Shown here: piece after piece, positions 24,540 to 40,377 of the stretch
How the letters are laid out: the number at the start of each line of letters is the position of its first letter
Position numbering within the stretch: position 1 is the stretch's first letter
From: Stramonita haemastoma
Lineage: Eukaryota > Mollusca > Gastropoda > Neogastropoda > Muricidae
Direction of reading: 5' to 3'
Assembly (NCBI GenBank): GCA_030674155.1
Contig: CM060322.1
Location: 65,174,324 to 65,238,323, forward strand
DNA: 64,000 nucleotides
Position numbers and translations under genes: made by a program
Notes under the pieces: model-generated
What the model was told of the DNA's origin: nothing
Seen by the model: only the letters and a program-made list of their open reading frames with translations
Database searches by the model: none

Positions 24540-25620
24540 GAATTTTTCCAATTCTGCGATGACCTCTTTACACTCGATGGTGTAATACTCTACAAAGAAC
24601 GAGTGGTCATCCCACCATCGCTTCGCCCTGAAGTCCTCTCCACCTACACATCAAGGGGTCACCTCCATGACCTTGAGGGCCAAAGCATTGGTATTCTGGC
24701 TGGGAATCACGCCTGACATCACCGCCGTCAGAACCAACTGCACCCACTGCAACCGCATGGCACCCTCCAACCCCGGCGCCCCACCCACACCACTATCAAC
24801 CAGAGTATCCCTTCCAATACATCTGTGCTGACTTCTTCCACTACAAGGGAGCTAACTACGTAGTCATTGTCGACCGATACTCCAACTGGCCAACCGTCAA
24901 AAGATCACATGCTGGTGGAACTGGGTTCACGACATGCCTGCGCCAAGCGTTCATGACCTACGGAATCCCCGAGGAGTTGGCATCAGATGGCGGGCCAGAG
25001 TTCACCCCTAGCCAAGGTCAACAATTCCTCAAAGACTGGGGCATACACCATCACCTGTCATCAGTTGCCTTCCCGCATAGCAACTGTCAAGCGAAAGTGG
25101 GCGTCAAAACCGTCAAGCAACTCATCATGGAAAAACACCGCCCCCAATGGTGACCTTGACAAAGACGTTTTTCAGAGGGCCATGCTGCAGTACAGAAACA
25201 CTCCTGACCGTGACACCAAACTGTCCCCCGCCATGTGTATCTTCGACCATCCAATCAGGGATTTCATCCCCATTCCTCCAGGACATTCCCAGCCACACCG
25301 CACATGGTGCCAAACACTGGCTGCAAGGGAGTCTGCTCTCCGCAACCGTCACATGTGAAACTGGGAGCAATTGTCCATCATGATGAAACACTACCACCCC
25401 TCAGAGTGGAAGACTACATCCGCATCCAAAATCAATTCGGACCCCACCCACTGAAATGGGACAAGACAGGGACAGTGATTGAAGTTCACGAATTCAATAT
25501 GATATGATGGGACAGTGATTGAAGTTCACGAATTCAACCAGTACGTGGTGAAAGTGGATGGCTCAGGAAGAGTCACCCTGCACAACCACAAATTTCTCAG
25601 GCAATACTCCCCTGTCATCG
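24540..25620 (+). pseudogene. Gypsy integrase (catalytic Glu replaced)
   Basis: A zinc-binding N-terminal remnant ('GITPDITAVRTNCTHCNRMA') is followed by the catalytic core: 'YICADFFHYKG' (first Asp), 'AFMTYGIPEELASDGGPEFT' (second Asp) and 'HSNCQAKVGVKTVK', where the family normally has 'GRAEVGVKT', so the third acidic residue is Lys. The C-terminal part has 'MLQYRNTPDRDTKLSPAM' and, after a 40-base tandem duplication near 25,468-25,545, 'YVVKVDGSGRVTLHNHKFLR'. Several frameshifts are present. Confidence 0.75.
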
Positions 25621-26193
25621 TTCCCCCTCCCACGAGAACCATCACAATGGACATGCCTGTGTCCAATGTGCCCACTCAATCCACAGCCCGCAGTCTTACC
25701 ACACCACCGCCAACAAACCATGGAACTCCGAGTAGTGCAACTCTACCTCTAATGCCCATGGGTCCTACCAACCTTTCCCAAACACCCATTTGTGCAGGCC
25801 CTAACTGACCCACCACAGATGCCACGAGCCCATCACCTGCCACACCCTGGCCACCAGTCAAGACAGAGGTATGCCATACCGTCCCAGCCACGCCTACCCC
25901 AGCAATCTTGAGTCCCAGTGGACAACGCATTACTATGCCAAGGATCAAAGGGCAGCACAAGGGTATTCCAGTGGCACAAGAGACTGGAGAATGGAGGGTC
26001 ACTACCCCCACCGCCCCATCAGGAGCCCAGCTAGAGAGCCCCACCGAGGAACCAAGATGCTCCAACCATCCTGTTTGTGCACCAAAGTGGCTCAAAGATT
26101 ATATTACTACCTAAAGCCATCTCATTACTGATCATGTTCATCCTCGTTTTTAGTCTTTAGTAGAATTGAAAAAAGACTTGGGGGAAGATGACT

Positions 26194-26627
26194 TATTCAT
26201 GTAAATAGACAGCTCTAGTCAAGGAACACTACTCTTCTGAATTCTGAATTCAAAATGGCTACCTAAATGGTCATGTGGTCATAGAAGAAACATTTCATCT
26301 TATTTATCTGTAAGTTTTGCTTCATGTAACCCTACTTTTCCATAACCCTTAATGGTAGTGTTAGTCAGGTGTAATCTCAAGCCTCTTTTGATGCTAGTAC
26401 CTTTATTCTTTTATGTTTGACTAGATACTTGAATATTAAGTCAGTTCCTTGTTGCAAGATGCTGCTAGTACCTTTATTCTTTAATGTTTGACTAGACATT
26501 TGAATATCAACTCAGTTCCATGTTGTCAAATGCTGCTAGTCAACAGTTTTTCTGTTCTTTTGTTTGGTTACAGAACTGTGGTCATTGTATGAATAAAGTT
26601 TATTTGAACAAAGAGACAGCATTCTTA
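26194..26627 (+). repeat. 3' LTR with an internal duplication
   Basis: Same sequence as the 5' LTR but about 75 bases longer, because the block 'GCTAGTACCTTTATTCTTT' through 'TGAATATCAA' is present twice in tandem (26,393 and 26,464). The two LTRs also differ by scattered substitutions, so the insertion is not recent. Confidence 0.8.
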
Positions 26628-29470
26628 TCAAATCAGTGAATCAGAGACTGACAAAACAGACGTTGAAGAGTGTACTGACAACAAAACAGAAAGCACTGAC
26701 AATCACAAACAGGGTAAACATTATCATGGTGATAAACAATCTAACAAGAAAGAAGACTCAAATGCTGCTGGGGAGCCAGAAAATCAACACAGCAGTGAAC
26801 GACCACAAAAGCAGAGAGGCAGGCAGGCCAGGCAGTTAGTGAGATCAAAGCAGGCTGTATGGCCCAGGTGTGGTGCTTCCCAAGTAGTGACTACTAAACA
26901 AAGATGCAGCAAAGTACCGCCAAGATCTGGTAATCAAAGCAGTATCACCAACTCTTTCAACAGACTTCACTCTGGTAATGGTGAAACTGGTAAAGATTTA
27001 ACTCCAGAGACAAAGACAAAATCTGATAATGAATGTAGCCCAGACATGGCAAAATAGGGACTCAGCCAGGCCACAAAATCTTACTGTGAATGGCAGAGGA
27101 ATGTTTCCAGAACTGCAAATAACATTACTGGTTTAGAGGTAATGCAGTCTGATGAATGTTTAAATATTTTTTAATCAGTTTTCTGAATTATAATGTTAAT
27201 GGACTACAGTCTAAAATTGACAACAGACATTTCGTTAGTTTTTTGCTCAAATTTGATATCATTTGCTTAACAGAAACTATTGTTGCAGCTGATTTTCATT
27301 TCTCAATCTTCAGTGGTTATTTAATGTTCATTTCAAAGGCCAAAAAACTGACACACCAAGGAAGGTATTCAGGGAGGGTAATTCTTTTAGTCAGGAAATC
27401 CTTTGATAATTTTGTGGACAAAGTTGAGGTTGAAACAGAAAATGTTATTGCTGTAAAATTGCACAAAGATTTGTTGGGCACGACCAAAGATATCATATTG
27501 ATTTGTACTTATATTCCTCCTTGTGATTCTGCATTTTGGAAAACTAAACAAGGGGTGTATGGTATGGAAGACCTAGAGCAATGTTTACTTGAGCTACAAA
27601 GTTCATATGATGATTGTAACCTGATTTTAACAGGGGATTTCAATGTTTGAACAGCTCATCATAACTACAATGCTGGGGATGACTGATGATTTTGATAATG
27701 TTCATGTTTTGGGGGATTTCCAAGTTCCCAGAAAATCATATGATATAGAAACAAATTTGTTTGTTAACCAGTTAATTGAGTTATGTAACATGTTTGATTG
27801 TGTTATTCTCAATGGGCTTTGCAATACAGATTTTGATGATTATACGTAAAGGATCTTCAGGTGCAAGTACTGTTGACTACTTTATTGTATCTTTGGAATT
27901 ACTAACATCTGTTAAAATACTCTCTTTGGTTGTAGGAAACTTAACAGAGTCTGTTCATCTCCCTGTTTGTATGAAGATAGAAGCTAATAGGAATATTTCA
28001 CAAATATTATATAATCAGAATTTCAAAAAGATAGTTTTTTATGATAAAAATATTTAATAATATGGAATGAAAATAAGAAAGAGGATTTTTTGAAGGCATT
28101 AAGCAGTACTGATATGCAGGAAAAATTTAGAGTGGTGACAAGTACGAAAGAAAACAATATAGAAGAGGCTTTAGATATATTTGTTAAGAGTTTGCAAGAA
28201 GCTAGTCCCTGCATGGAAAAAATATATTGCAAAACAACATGAGGAAAAGCAAATGGTTTGACGATGAATGCAAAGTTGCAAAGATAGAAGGTAGATCAAA
28301 ATTGAACCATTTTTAGAAAAACCAGAAATGAGGAGGACAGACTAATTTATGTTGAGAAAAGGAAAATGTATAAATGGTTGTTAAAGACAAAAAACAAGAG
28401 TATAGAAGAATGAAAGTGGAACCTCTAGCTTATAGCATGTCTAATTCTTCCCACATTTGGAAGGAAGTAAGGAGCATGGGATGTGGAAACCGAGTAGTGA
28501 TTAACAACTCTGTTAGTATGGCCTGGATGACTGGTACAATCATTTTAAATATGTATTTCAAAACCTTGAATTAGATATAGAAGGGAGTCATATTCATATT
28601 GATTTAAAAGAAGAAAATGAACATATTTTGAATAAAACTATTTCTGAAAAAGAAGTAGTGCAAGCAATATCAAAGCTTAAAATAGGAAAAGCCAGTGGCA
28701 TTGACAATGTATCAGCTAAAATGTTAAAAAGTGGAGGCAAATTGGTATGAGTTTTGGTTAAATTTTTCAACACTATTTTCAATTCAGGTGTTTATCCAAA
28801 ACAGTGGTCAAAAGCCATAATAATACCTATTTACAAAAAAGGAAACCCTGAAAATGCTGATAATAACAGGGGAGTGTCATTGTTGAGTATCATTTCAAAA
28901 TGTTATACAACAGTACTAAATGCAAGACTTTACAACTGGGTAGAAGAGAACAATATCATTTCTGAGTGTCAGGCAGGTTTCCATAGGGGATATTCAACAG
29001 TAGATCAGATATTTAATTTATACGCAATTGTCCAAAAGTATACGGTGAAGAAACGGAAAAAAATGTATGTAGCTTTTGTTGATTTTAAAAAAGCCTTTGA
29101 TTCTGTTCAACATTACAAACTTCTAGAATGTTTAATAAACCAAGGTGTAAATGGAAAGTTTGGGGGTTCTTTGAAGGCAGTGTATTCTTCCTTGGTCTCA
29201 TGTGTACGTGCAAATTGTGAACTGACTGAATTTTTTGAGTGCCCAGTTGGGGTAAGACAAGGTTATGTCTTAAGTCCTACATTATTTTCTGTTTTTGTTA
29301 ATCAGCGTGCAATTCACATGACTGGTAAGGGAAAATATGGCATACAACTTTTACCAGACATCATGGAATTGTTTATATTACTTTTTGCATATGATGTGGC
29401 TTTATTATCTACAACAGTACATGTTGTGCTAAACTGCAAATTGAAGAGTCTAATTTTGAAATAGACAAAC
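26628..29470 (+). mobile_element. LINE, right part: ORF1 end, endonuclease, reverse transcriptase
   Basis: Continues the fragment at 22,887. The ORF1 tail runs to 27,056 (stop). Endonuclease: 'SFLNYNVNGLQSKIDNRHFV', 'FDIICLTETIVAADF', 'YIPPCDSAFWKTKQGVYGME', 'NLILTGDFNV' (27,170-27,650), then 'TVDYFIVSLE' and 'ESVHLPVCMK', where SDH is changed to SVH. RT: 'GKASGIDNVSAKML' (28,686), 'NNRGVSLLSIISKCYTTVLN', 'YVAFVDFKKAFDSVQHYKL', 'GVRQGYVLSPTLFSVFVNQ', and 'LLFAYDVALLSTT', where FADD has become FAYD. The sequence ends after 'LNCKLKSLILK', so the C-terminal third is missing. It is dead. Confidence 0.85.
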
Positions 29471-31260
29471 ACAGATGGAAGGAACACAACAGTGGATTTT
29501 TTTTTCACTTTGGATTTTCTTGGATATTGGAAAACAGCATAAACATTTGTCTGGTGTTGTGTTTCCTGTAGAAAGTGTTCCAGAAGACTGATTTGATTAC
29601 TTTACAATATTCCTAGACCTGAGGATATTGTGTATATCAGATAACTGTTTTGGTATATATCTCAACTGGTAACAGTTAAAGCAAGACTTTTATTAGTACT
29701 TTTTTTGCTCCTCTTAATTTGTGCAGCAAATACTGATATAGTTTTATCATACGTATTAATATATATACCTTTTCAGCAGCATGGCTCCCTGTCTGAAAAC
29801 CTGGCCACAAAAAGATGGACTACGTATTGGTCATTTAAACATTAACAGCATTTTAAACAAACTAACTGATGTACATAGTATCCTACACAACTCAAATAAA
29901 CCATTTCATTTATTTGGATTTACAGAATCCAGACTTTCCAGTTTGGTATCTGATAATGAAATCCAAATACCTGGGTTTAGAGCAATCTGTAAAAACCCCT
30001 CTTCCTCCAAAACAACAGGAATAGTTGTATATATAAATGAGTCCATAAACTTTAAACGTATTCACCATCTTGAAACCCAACAATAAGAGTTTCTATGGCT
30101 AGAAATACAACTCAAACGAAGTAAACCCATTATGGTCGGATTTATATACAGAAATGCCTCTGAGAGAATTGATTGGGTTGATAGATTTTCCATAATGATG
30201 GATGCAGCATCTCTGGATGCTAAAGAACTTTTACTATTGGGAGATTTTAACATGAATCTACTTAAACCCCACCCTTTGTGGATAAACAAATTAAATTCCT
30301 ATAATCTCTGGCAAATTATTGACACACCAACATGCTTAACCTCCTCCAGTGCAACTCTCATTGACTATGTATATGTAACTAATAAGTAAAATATCAAAGA
30401 AATATGTGTTTCTAACTGTGGCTGCAGTGACCACCTTCCTACCTGTTTCACATGGAACAAAAAAGGAATAAAAATTCCCATAGCTGGTCACAAGGAAGAC
30501 ATTTATAGATCATTTGTTAAATTTGATGAAAATAAATTTCTTGCTGACTTGCTAAATTCCTCAATTAACCATGTTTACAACTTTACAGACCCAGAGAAAG
30601 CCATATATTTTTGGCTAGAAACATTTACCTCAGTCTATGATAAACATGCTCCTTTCAAAACCCAAAGAGTGAAGCATGCAACACAACCTAAATGGATGAC
30701 AACTGAGATTCTAAAAGAAACTTATTTAAGAGATGATTTATTAAACGCAGCAAAAATAAGATAATTTAAAGAACAAAGAAACAAAGTAAACTCATTAAAA
30801 CGTAAAGCCAAACAAAAATATTTCCAAAATCTTGCCTCATCGAAACACAATCCTAAAGCTGTTTGGCAGGCTATCAATCAATTAACCAATAAATACCCAA
30901 CTCAACCCATTGCTAATAAAATTTTGCCAGATGATCTCAACATTTATTTTACCACCATAAGTAAATCATTTATAAAACAAGATGAGACAGAATTAAACTC
31001 CTTAGAAGAGCTAAAAAGCTTTAGCTCATCAAAAAACATAAAATCAAAATTAAAAATCCCTTTCATAAGTGATTCTGAAGTGTTCAGATATCTAAATAGC
31101 TTGAAACAAACTAGTAGTAGGGGACCAGATGGTATTGACAGTAAAATTCTCAAGTTAGCAGCTCCTATCATCTCTGACACAATAACTTATATTTATAACT
31201 TATGCATTGAAAAATGCTACTTTCCAACACAGTCTAAAATTGCTAAAGTAATAGTGATGT
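29471..31260 (+). mobile_element. LINE of a second type: endonuclease and N-terminal RT
   Basis: A leader of about 300 bases precedes an ATG at 29,781. Endonuclease: 'GLRIGHLNINSILNKL', 'FHLFGFTESRLSS' (Glu), 'GIVVYINESINFKR', 'ELLLLGDFNMNLLKP', 'TLIDYVYVTNK' and 'CGCSDHLPTCFTW' (intact SDH). The linker ('PKWMTTEILKE', 'KRKAKQKYF', 'AVWQAINQLTNKYP') leads into RT: 'QTSSRGPDGIDSKILKLAAP' and 'KIAKVIVM', where the frame stops. Stops at 30,087, 30,390 and 30,764 interrupt it. The style is Jockey/Daphne-like. The RT continues in type, though not contiguously, at 40,378-41,415. Confidence 0.8.
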
Positions 31261-33150
<1,890 letters not shown>

Positions 33151-33228
33151 CTTCAATGATCTAGAAAGAAATGAATAGCTCGTTGGCTGGCCCATACACA
33201 CATCCGCCCAAAGAGGCAATACACAGGG

Positions 33229-33500
33229 TTTAGTTTGTTCTTTTATATCGAGGATAATGGAATAAGAACTTATGGGCTTTTTTTTTATCCAGTCCCTGTG
33301 TGTATGCAGTTTTGTCAGTTTTGTCATCTGTTCCCACCGGCACAGAACGGCCTACTCTTACGAAAAGCGGAACAGGATTTAACGTGTGCGCAAGATGTTC
33401 TGCGTGCGTTCGCTCACGGGGCCTCAGTTTACAGTCTCATCCATAGACTTTTGGGGAGAGTGGAGTCAGCACTGATGTTAACTCCAGGGGAAAAACACGT
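33229..33500 (-). mobile_element. SINE copy, 5' truncated
   Basis: The minus strand matches the 37,471 SINE from 'GTTAACATCAGTGCTGACTC' through 'GCAGAACATCTTGCGCACACG' (sequence variants present) to the tail 'TTATTCCATTATCCTCGATA'. The tRNA-like head is missing. It lies just upstream of the LINE at 33,540. Confidence 0.8.
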
Positions 33501-33539
33501 AGGGACACACGTTAACCTACACCGCCTCAGATAGATACT

Positions 33540-36500
33540 AACGTAATAGGTCTACGGCTTTGTGATGTAGGCCTAGTGAGTGAGAAAGACATGGCGAGTG
33601 TGAAAAACACGATCTGCTGGGGACAAAGACTGGTTAGGCCTAGGTGTAGGCCCAGCCATGAGTCATCTGGATTTGGAAATTGTTCAGATAAAGATGATGA
33701 TCATAGTACTGTTGAAAGCATTCATTTGGCGTCTTCTCCATCAATAAAATTTGTGAAAGGGTCAGTCTATATGATGTCATAGATCAATTGAATTGTGGCA
33801 ATGCAAAGTGAAAAAAATAAAACACTTTTTCATTTTGTCATGGAATGTTAATAGGTTGCTGTCAAAACTCTCTGATGGAGATTTCGTATTGTATGTGCGT
33901 GTTGATTCGATTTTATTTGTCTGACAGAAACGTTCCTGGAAAATATCCAGCCAGATGTTTTTAGTGGCCATAAAGCCTTCTGTAAGTCGGTAATTAACGT
34001 TAGCCATCAAGGGAAGTGATCAGGAGGGGTGGTTTGCTTGATTAAGCATGAGTTAGCTGCTCTTGTGAGATGTTTAGATGTTCCATACCCTAACATTTAT
34101 TCTTTTGTCTGTGACTAATCTCTATTGTATATTTCAAGAAATGTATTGCTTGTTTGTGTGTATATCCAATCTGAAGGTTCTCCCTTTTATAACATGTTTG
34201 CCAATGATAACTGAATTGCTATGTTGGAAGAATGCTTAGTTGATTGTGTGGTGACACTGGATGAAGTAGATACAATATTGTGTGGAGACTTATACAGAAG
34301 GACATCAAACTTTCCTTGTCATCATGTAGTAAATGACTTTATTCCAGATCTTCAAAGTAAAAGCATGTCTCTCTGTAGTAATCGTTATTCTGAAGATTCT
34401 GTTATCAACAATTATGGTAAATTATTGTTGAATATGTGCACTGCATTTAGTTTAGAAGTTTTAAATGGTGTACGTAATGGCGACCAGCAAGGATACTTCA
34501 CATATATTTATGATGGTGGATGCAGTGTTCATGATTATTTTTTAGTGTCAGATGATTTCTTCTCTCAAATTTTTCACTCATGTCAATTGTTTGTTGCCAA
34601 GCATTCATGTTTAGATCACCTTCCTGTTCAATTACATATTAATCCATTATATAAAACTTATGCAATAGCTGAGGAGCCATCTTTTGTGGAAAGGTTCATA
34701 TGGAATAAAAACAAAATCTGAGCTTATAAAGATAATCTTTGTGATGAGAATATGTATGAAAACGTTTCAAATGCCTTACAGATGATTGATGAGAACATTA
34801 ATGCAGCTCTAAATTTGTTCAATGATTGCATAAAGTCAAGTGCTGAATGTATGAAGAAACAGTAACATACTATAAAATGGTTTATCAAATGCTACATGGT
34901 TTGATTATGAATGTAAACGTATAAAATATAGAGTCAGAAAACTTTTGAAGACTTACCTGAAAACATTAAAGAACAAAGACAAAAACTTGTACTGTGTCTT
35001 AAGAAGGAAATATAAATATATACTTGAAAGGAAAAGAAAACAGTATAATATGACTTTACTTGCAGACATGATGTCTTTAATCTCATCTCAAGTCCAGTTC
35101 TGGAAACGTGTTAAGAAGGCATTATTTAGAAATAGTCAGCCAAAGAATAATATATCAGTTGACAGATGGTTTCAACATTTCAAAACCCTGTTGGAAAGAG
35201 ACTTATTAGACAACTCTATGAATACTGATGTTGACATTGATGAAACAGAGGAAGATTTTGATCGTCCAATATCTAAAGATTAAATATATCGGGCACTTAG
35301 AAAAATAAAGAATGATAAAGCAGCTGGCCCAGATGAAATCATTGGAGAATTGCTAAAAAAAAAAACATGGAGGTGAAAATATTGTGCTTTCCCTTCTAAA
35401 ATTATTCAAGAAAATCTTTGATGGTGGTCTTTTCCCTGATAACTAGACTGAATCCATAATCCTAACATTACACAAAAAGGGTAATGTTGATAACCCTAAT
35501 GATTACAAGGGAATCTTTCTTCGTTATGAAAAAATGTTATTACAGATTAACACCAAGCTGGTTTTAAGAGAGGATACTCCACTATAGACAATATGCTTAC
35601 TCTGCTTGTGTTTGTTCAGAAACTGTTCATAACTGTAAGCTCTATGTGGCATTTATTGACTTTGAAAAAGCATTTGATTCTGTTAATCAAAACTTGTTAT
35701 GGCCTATTCGCCTGAAAAATGGTGTGAAGGGTAAATTATTACGAGATTTGAGAGCCATGTATCAAAATGTATGAAGCATAATAAGATGTGGTACTAAAAT
35801 GACTGATAACATACTGCACCACTGGCATTAAACAGGGTGATGTATGTAGCCCATATATAAGCCATTCTTGTTTTCTGTTTTTATTAATGAGCTAGCCAGA
35901 GAAGTCATCAATAATGGTAAACATGGTGCCTTTTTCTCCCAAGATTTAACAGAATTATTTATTCTCCTACTCGCTAATGATGCCTTTTTCTCCCAAGATT
36001 TAACAGAATTATTTATTCTCCTACTCGCTAATGATGTTATCTTGCTATTTGAAACAGTTGTTGGCTTACAAAAGCAGTTAAATAGCCTGAGCAGTGCCTC
36101 ATTAGCACTTAATCTTAAGGTTAATCTGAATAAGAGTAATATCGTTGTATTCAGGAAAAAGGTGGTTATTTGGCTGCTCTGAATAATGGTTGTGCAATGG
36201 AAAAGTCATGTCTGTGATTAATATATGTAAATACTTAGGAATCTGTTTTTCTACAAAGCTTATTTTCACAACTGCATGTAAAGATCTAGCCAGTCGAGGT
36301 TAACATAGCTTGTTATTAGTTTTTTAAAATTTGCCATTATTGATTAAAAACTCTTTTGACTTGCTGATTAGGATTTTTGATGCCCAAATACAACCCATTG
36401 TGTTACATGGTGCAGACATTTGGGGGTTGCATGCAGCTGTAACACACTGTGAATCAGTGCATCTCTTTACTTTACAGCAGTTTTTAGGCTAAGATAGACG

Positions 36501-37360
36501 TACGCCCAATGATCTTGTGTATAGTGAAACTAATAGATATCCTCTCTCTGTTGATGCTGCTGTAAGATGTATGAGATACTGGATTAAGATTCTACATATG
36601 GGTAAGAACAGGCTTCCTTTTAAATCTTACAAGATGCTTTATCATCTAGATGCCAAAGGGAAAAACATCTAGGCTACACATATACGTACCTGTTTGTGTG
36701 AACTCGGATATGGATTTGTTTGGCTAAATCAATGTGTTGGAAATCGTAGAGCGTTTATAAATGCTTTCAGGCAAAGATTGATTGACTACTGATGGCAGCA
36801 ATGGAGTGATCATATACAAACCAGTGAAATATATCAAATGTACAGGCAATTTATAAGTTCACATGATGTCAAACCTTATCTAAAGCTTGATATGGACATG
36901 CATTTAAAAAGAATTATGTCTAAGTTTAGACATGGTGTATCAGATATAAATGTTCATAAATTCTGATACAGAGAATTATGATGTTGATGACCTCAGGTTA
37001 CTATGCCCATTATGTAAGCAAGCTCCTGAAAATAAAGTACATTTTGTGTTATGCTGTCCATTGTTAGAGGACATTAAGCAGAATTATATCCCTGTAAAAT
37101 ATAGTAGACAGCCTAAATCATTTAGACTCTGTTTACTCATGGCGTCAAGTCAGCATGCGTAGCCTGACCTTATATTTATGTAAAGCTTTCAGAATAAGAG
37201 ATATTTTGTTATCGTAAGTCACTTTTGTAACTGACTTTCTTGTTATACAATAACTTTTTTTTCTTCTTTTTTGGTTATTACTGTTGTTTTTATCCCCCAC
37301 CAAATACTAAGCCATGTATGGGCCAATGGCCTTTTTGTGAATAAATCTTTGGAGTTGGAG
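33540..37360 (+). mobile_element. LINE, mostly full length but heavily broken
   Basis: A short ORF1-like frame (33,576-33,782) precedes the endonuclease: 'WNVNRLLSKLSDG' (33,840), 'CSVHDYFLVSDDFF' (34,523) and 'SCLDHLPVQLHI' (34,600), with SDH changed to LDH. RT: 'IKNDKAAGPDEIIGELL' (35,307), 'YVAFIDFEKAFDSVNQNLLW' (35,640) and 'LLLANDVILLFET' (36,020), where FADD is LAND. A 54-base in-frame tandem duplication covers this last motif. C-terminus: 'KFRHGVSDINVHKF', 'CPLCKQAPENKVHFVLCCPL' (37,000). The 3' UTR ends with 'GGGCCAATGGCC' and AATAAATC near 37,340. Same family as 7,421-9,700. Confidence 0.85.
35931..36038 (+). repeat. 54-base tandem duplication inside the RT catalytic region
   Basis: Two adjacent copies of the segment encoding 'FFSQDLTELFILLLAND', in frame, differing by one or two bases at the end. 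The catalytic box is therefore present twice. Confidence 0.9.
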
Positions 37361-37365
37361 TTTAG

Positions 37366-37818
<453 letters not shown>

Positions 37819-38017
37819 TAGACAGATAGCCTAGTGGTCAGAACATTGCGCTGGCAATTTGATGACCATGGTGGAGATTTTTCTCCTGGAGTTAACATCA
37901 ATGCTGACTTCACTCTCCCCAAAAGTCCACTTTAAATCGAGGCCCCATGTGCGTACGCACGCAGAACATCTTTCGCACACGTTAAATCCTGTTCCGTAAG
38001 ACTAGGCCATCGTACTG
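37819..38017 (+). mobile_element. Second SINE copy, left part
   Basis: Directly follows the first copy. The A box (TAGCCTAGTGG) is kept, the B box is lost in a small deletion ('GATGACCATGGTGGAG'), and the body is shortened. It breaks off at 'AGGCCATCGT'; the tail resumes at 38,487. Confidence 0.85.
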
Positions 38018-38486
38018 CGTACTCTGGTCATCTCAATATTCCTGTAGCCTATACTTGTGAGTCGTGGACCCTCACAGGCATCTAGAGAGGAGAATACAGG
38101 CCACAGAGATGAGATGCTTTCGCAGACTCCTTGGCATCTCTTACAAAGACCACATTACTAACGAGGAAGTGAGAATCAGAATCGGTCAAGCCATCAGGCC
38201 CTTTGAAGATCTCCTGACCACAGTCACAAAACGCAAACTCAAGTGGTATGGGCACGTCGCAAGATCAACAGGGCTTGCCAAGACGATTAAGCAGGGAACT
38301 ATGCAAGGCGGGAGAAGGAGAGGCAGGCAGAGAAAGAGATGGGAGGACAACGTCCGAGAGTGGACGGGCCTCGGGCTGAGTGACACCCTGAGGAAGGTCG
38401 AGGACAGAGGAAAATGGAGAGAGCTGGTTGTGAGGTCTTCCGTGGCGCCCCTATGGTCTAAATAGACTATGGGATAGAAGAAGAAG
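38018..38486 (+). mobile_element. RTE-like LINE 3' fragment inserted in the SINE
   Basis: A frame of 133 codons reads 'RHLERRIQATEMRCFRRLLG', 'ISYKDHITNEEVRIRI', 'KRKLKWYGHVARSTGLAKTI' and 'GGRRRGRQRKRWEDNVREW'. This is the C-terminal region of RTE-type LINEs, as in 'RRKLMWFGHTTRHNTLAKTI' at 63,610, but of a different subfamily. It ends in a GAAGAAG tail. Confidence 0.8.
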
Positions 38487-38579
38487 GACGGGGACAGGAT
38501 GTAAAGAAGTACATGAGTGCTTATTCCATTATCCTCGATATAAAAGATTAAATCAAATCAAATCAAATCAAATCAAATC
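38487..38579 (+). mobile_element. Second SINE copy, right part (tail)
   Basis: 'GACGGGGACAGGATGTAAAG' followed by 'GTGCTTATTCCATTATCCTC' and (AAATC)n. It continues the SINE cut at 38,017. Confidence 0.85.
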
Positions 38580-38582
38580 TCT

Positions 38583-39913
<1,331 letters not shown>

Positions 39914-40029
39914 TGAATTTTGTTTTTAAATTTAAGAAAAACACGTCTAGGACAGAAGTCATACAAAGGAGGATACTACTACCTCAAGATGCTACCCTCC
40001 TCTCCCTCACAGAGACAAGGATCCAAACT

Positions 40030-40377
40030 CAGTATCTTTCCCTCCCTCCCTCCCTCACTCACTAGAATTCCAGGCGTTATGCCTCCCTCCCTCCCTCTCT
40101 CCCTCACTCACTCACTCACCAGAATCCCAGGCGCTTTGCCTCCCTCCCTCCCTCACTCACTAGAATCCCAGGGCTAGGCTTCCCTCCCTCACTCACTAGA
40201 ATCCCAGGGCTAGGCTTCCCTCCCCCCTCTCTCTCTCTCTTCCTCGCTCCCTCCCTCCCTCCCTCACCAGAATCCCAGCTCTATGCCTACCTCCCTCCCT
40301 CACTCCCTCCCTCACTCACTCACTCACCAGAATCCCAGGCGCTATGCCTCCCTCCCTCTCTTCCTCCCTTTCTCTCT
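40030..40377 (+). repeat. Minisatellite resembling the E3 splice-donor junction
   Basis: Degenerate units 'CCTCCCTCACTCACCAGAAT' plus 'CCCAGGCGCTATG' recur about eight times. The junction at the end of exon E3 (43,205-43,240) reads CCTCCCTCACTCACCAGAAT plus CCCAGACG. A LINE (40,378-43,199) separates the array from the exon. Confidence 0.8.

Larger units (their letters stand above)
23118..26627 (+). mobile_element. Ty3/Gypsy LTR retrotransposon, internally deleted
   Basis: Two direct repeats of 360-430 bases (23,118-23,476 and 26,194-26,627) flank a 2.7-kb interior with gag-like sequence, a zinc-knuckle region and an integrase. Protease, reverse transcriptase and most of RNase H are missing between about 24,480 and 24,540, so the element cannot replicate. 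A purine-rich run 'ACTTGGGGGAAGATG' precedes the 3' LTR as expected for a polypurine tract. I could not fix the LTR ends to the base or find a clean 5-base target duplication. It sits inside a LINE ORF1. Confidence 0.8.

Noticed and set aside
23118..26627. Endogenous retrovirus with envelope gene
   Set aside because: Only gag, zinc-knuckle and integrase pieces are present; no envelope-like frame with signal peptide or membrane anchor is visible, and the layout fits an ordinary Ty3/Gypsy element.
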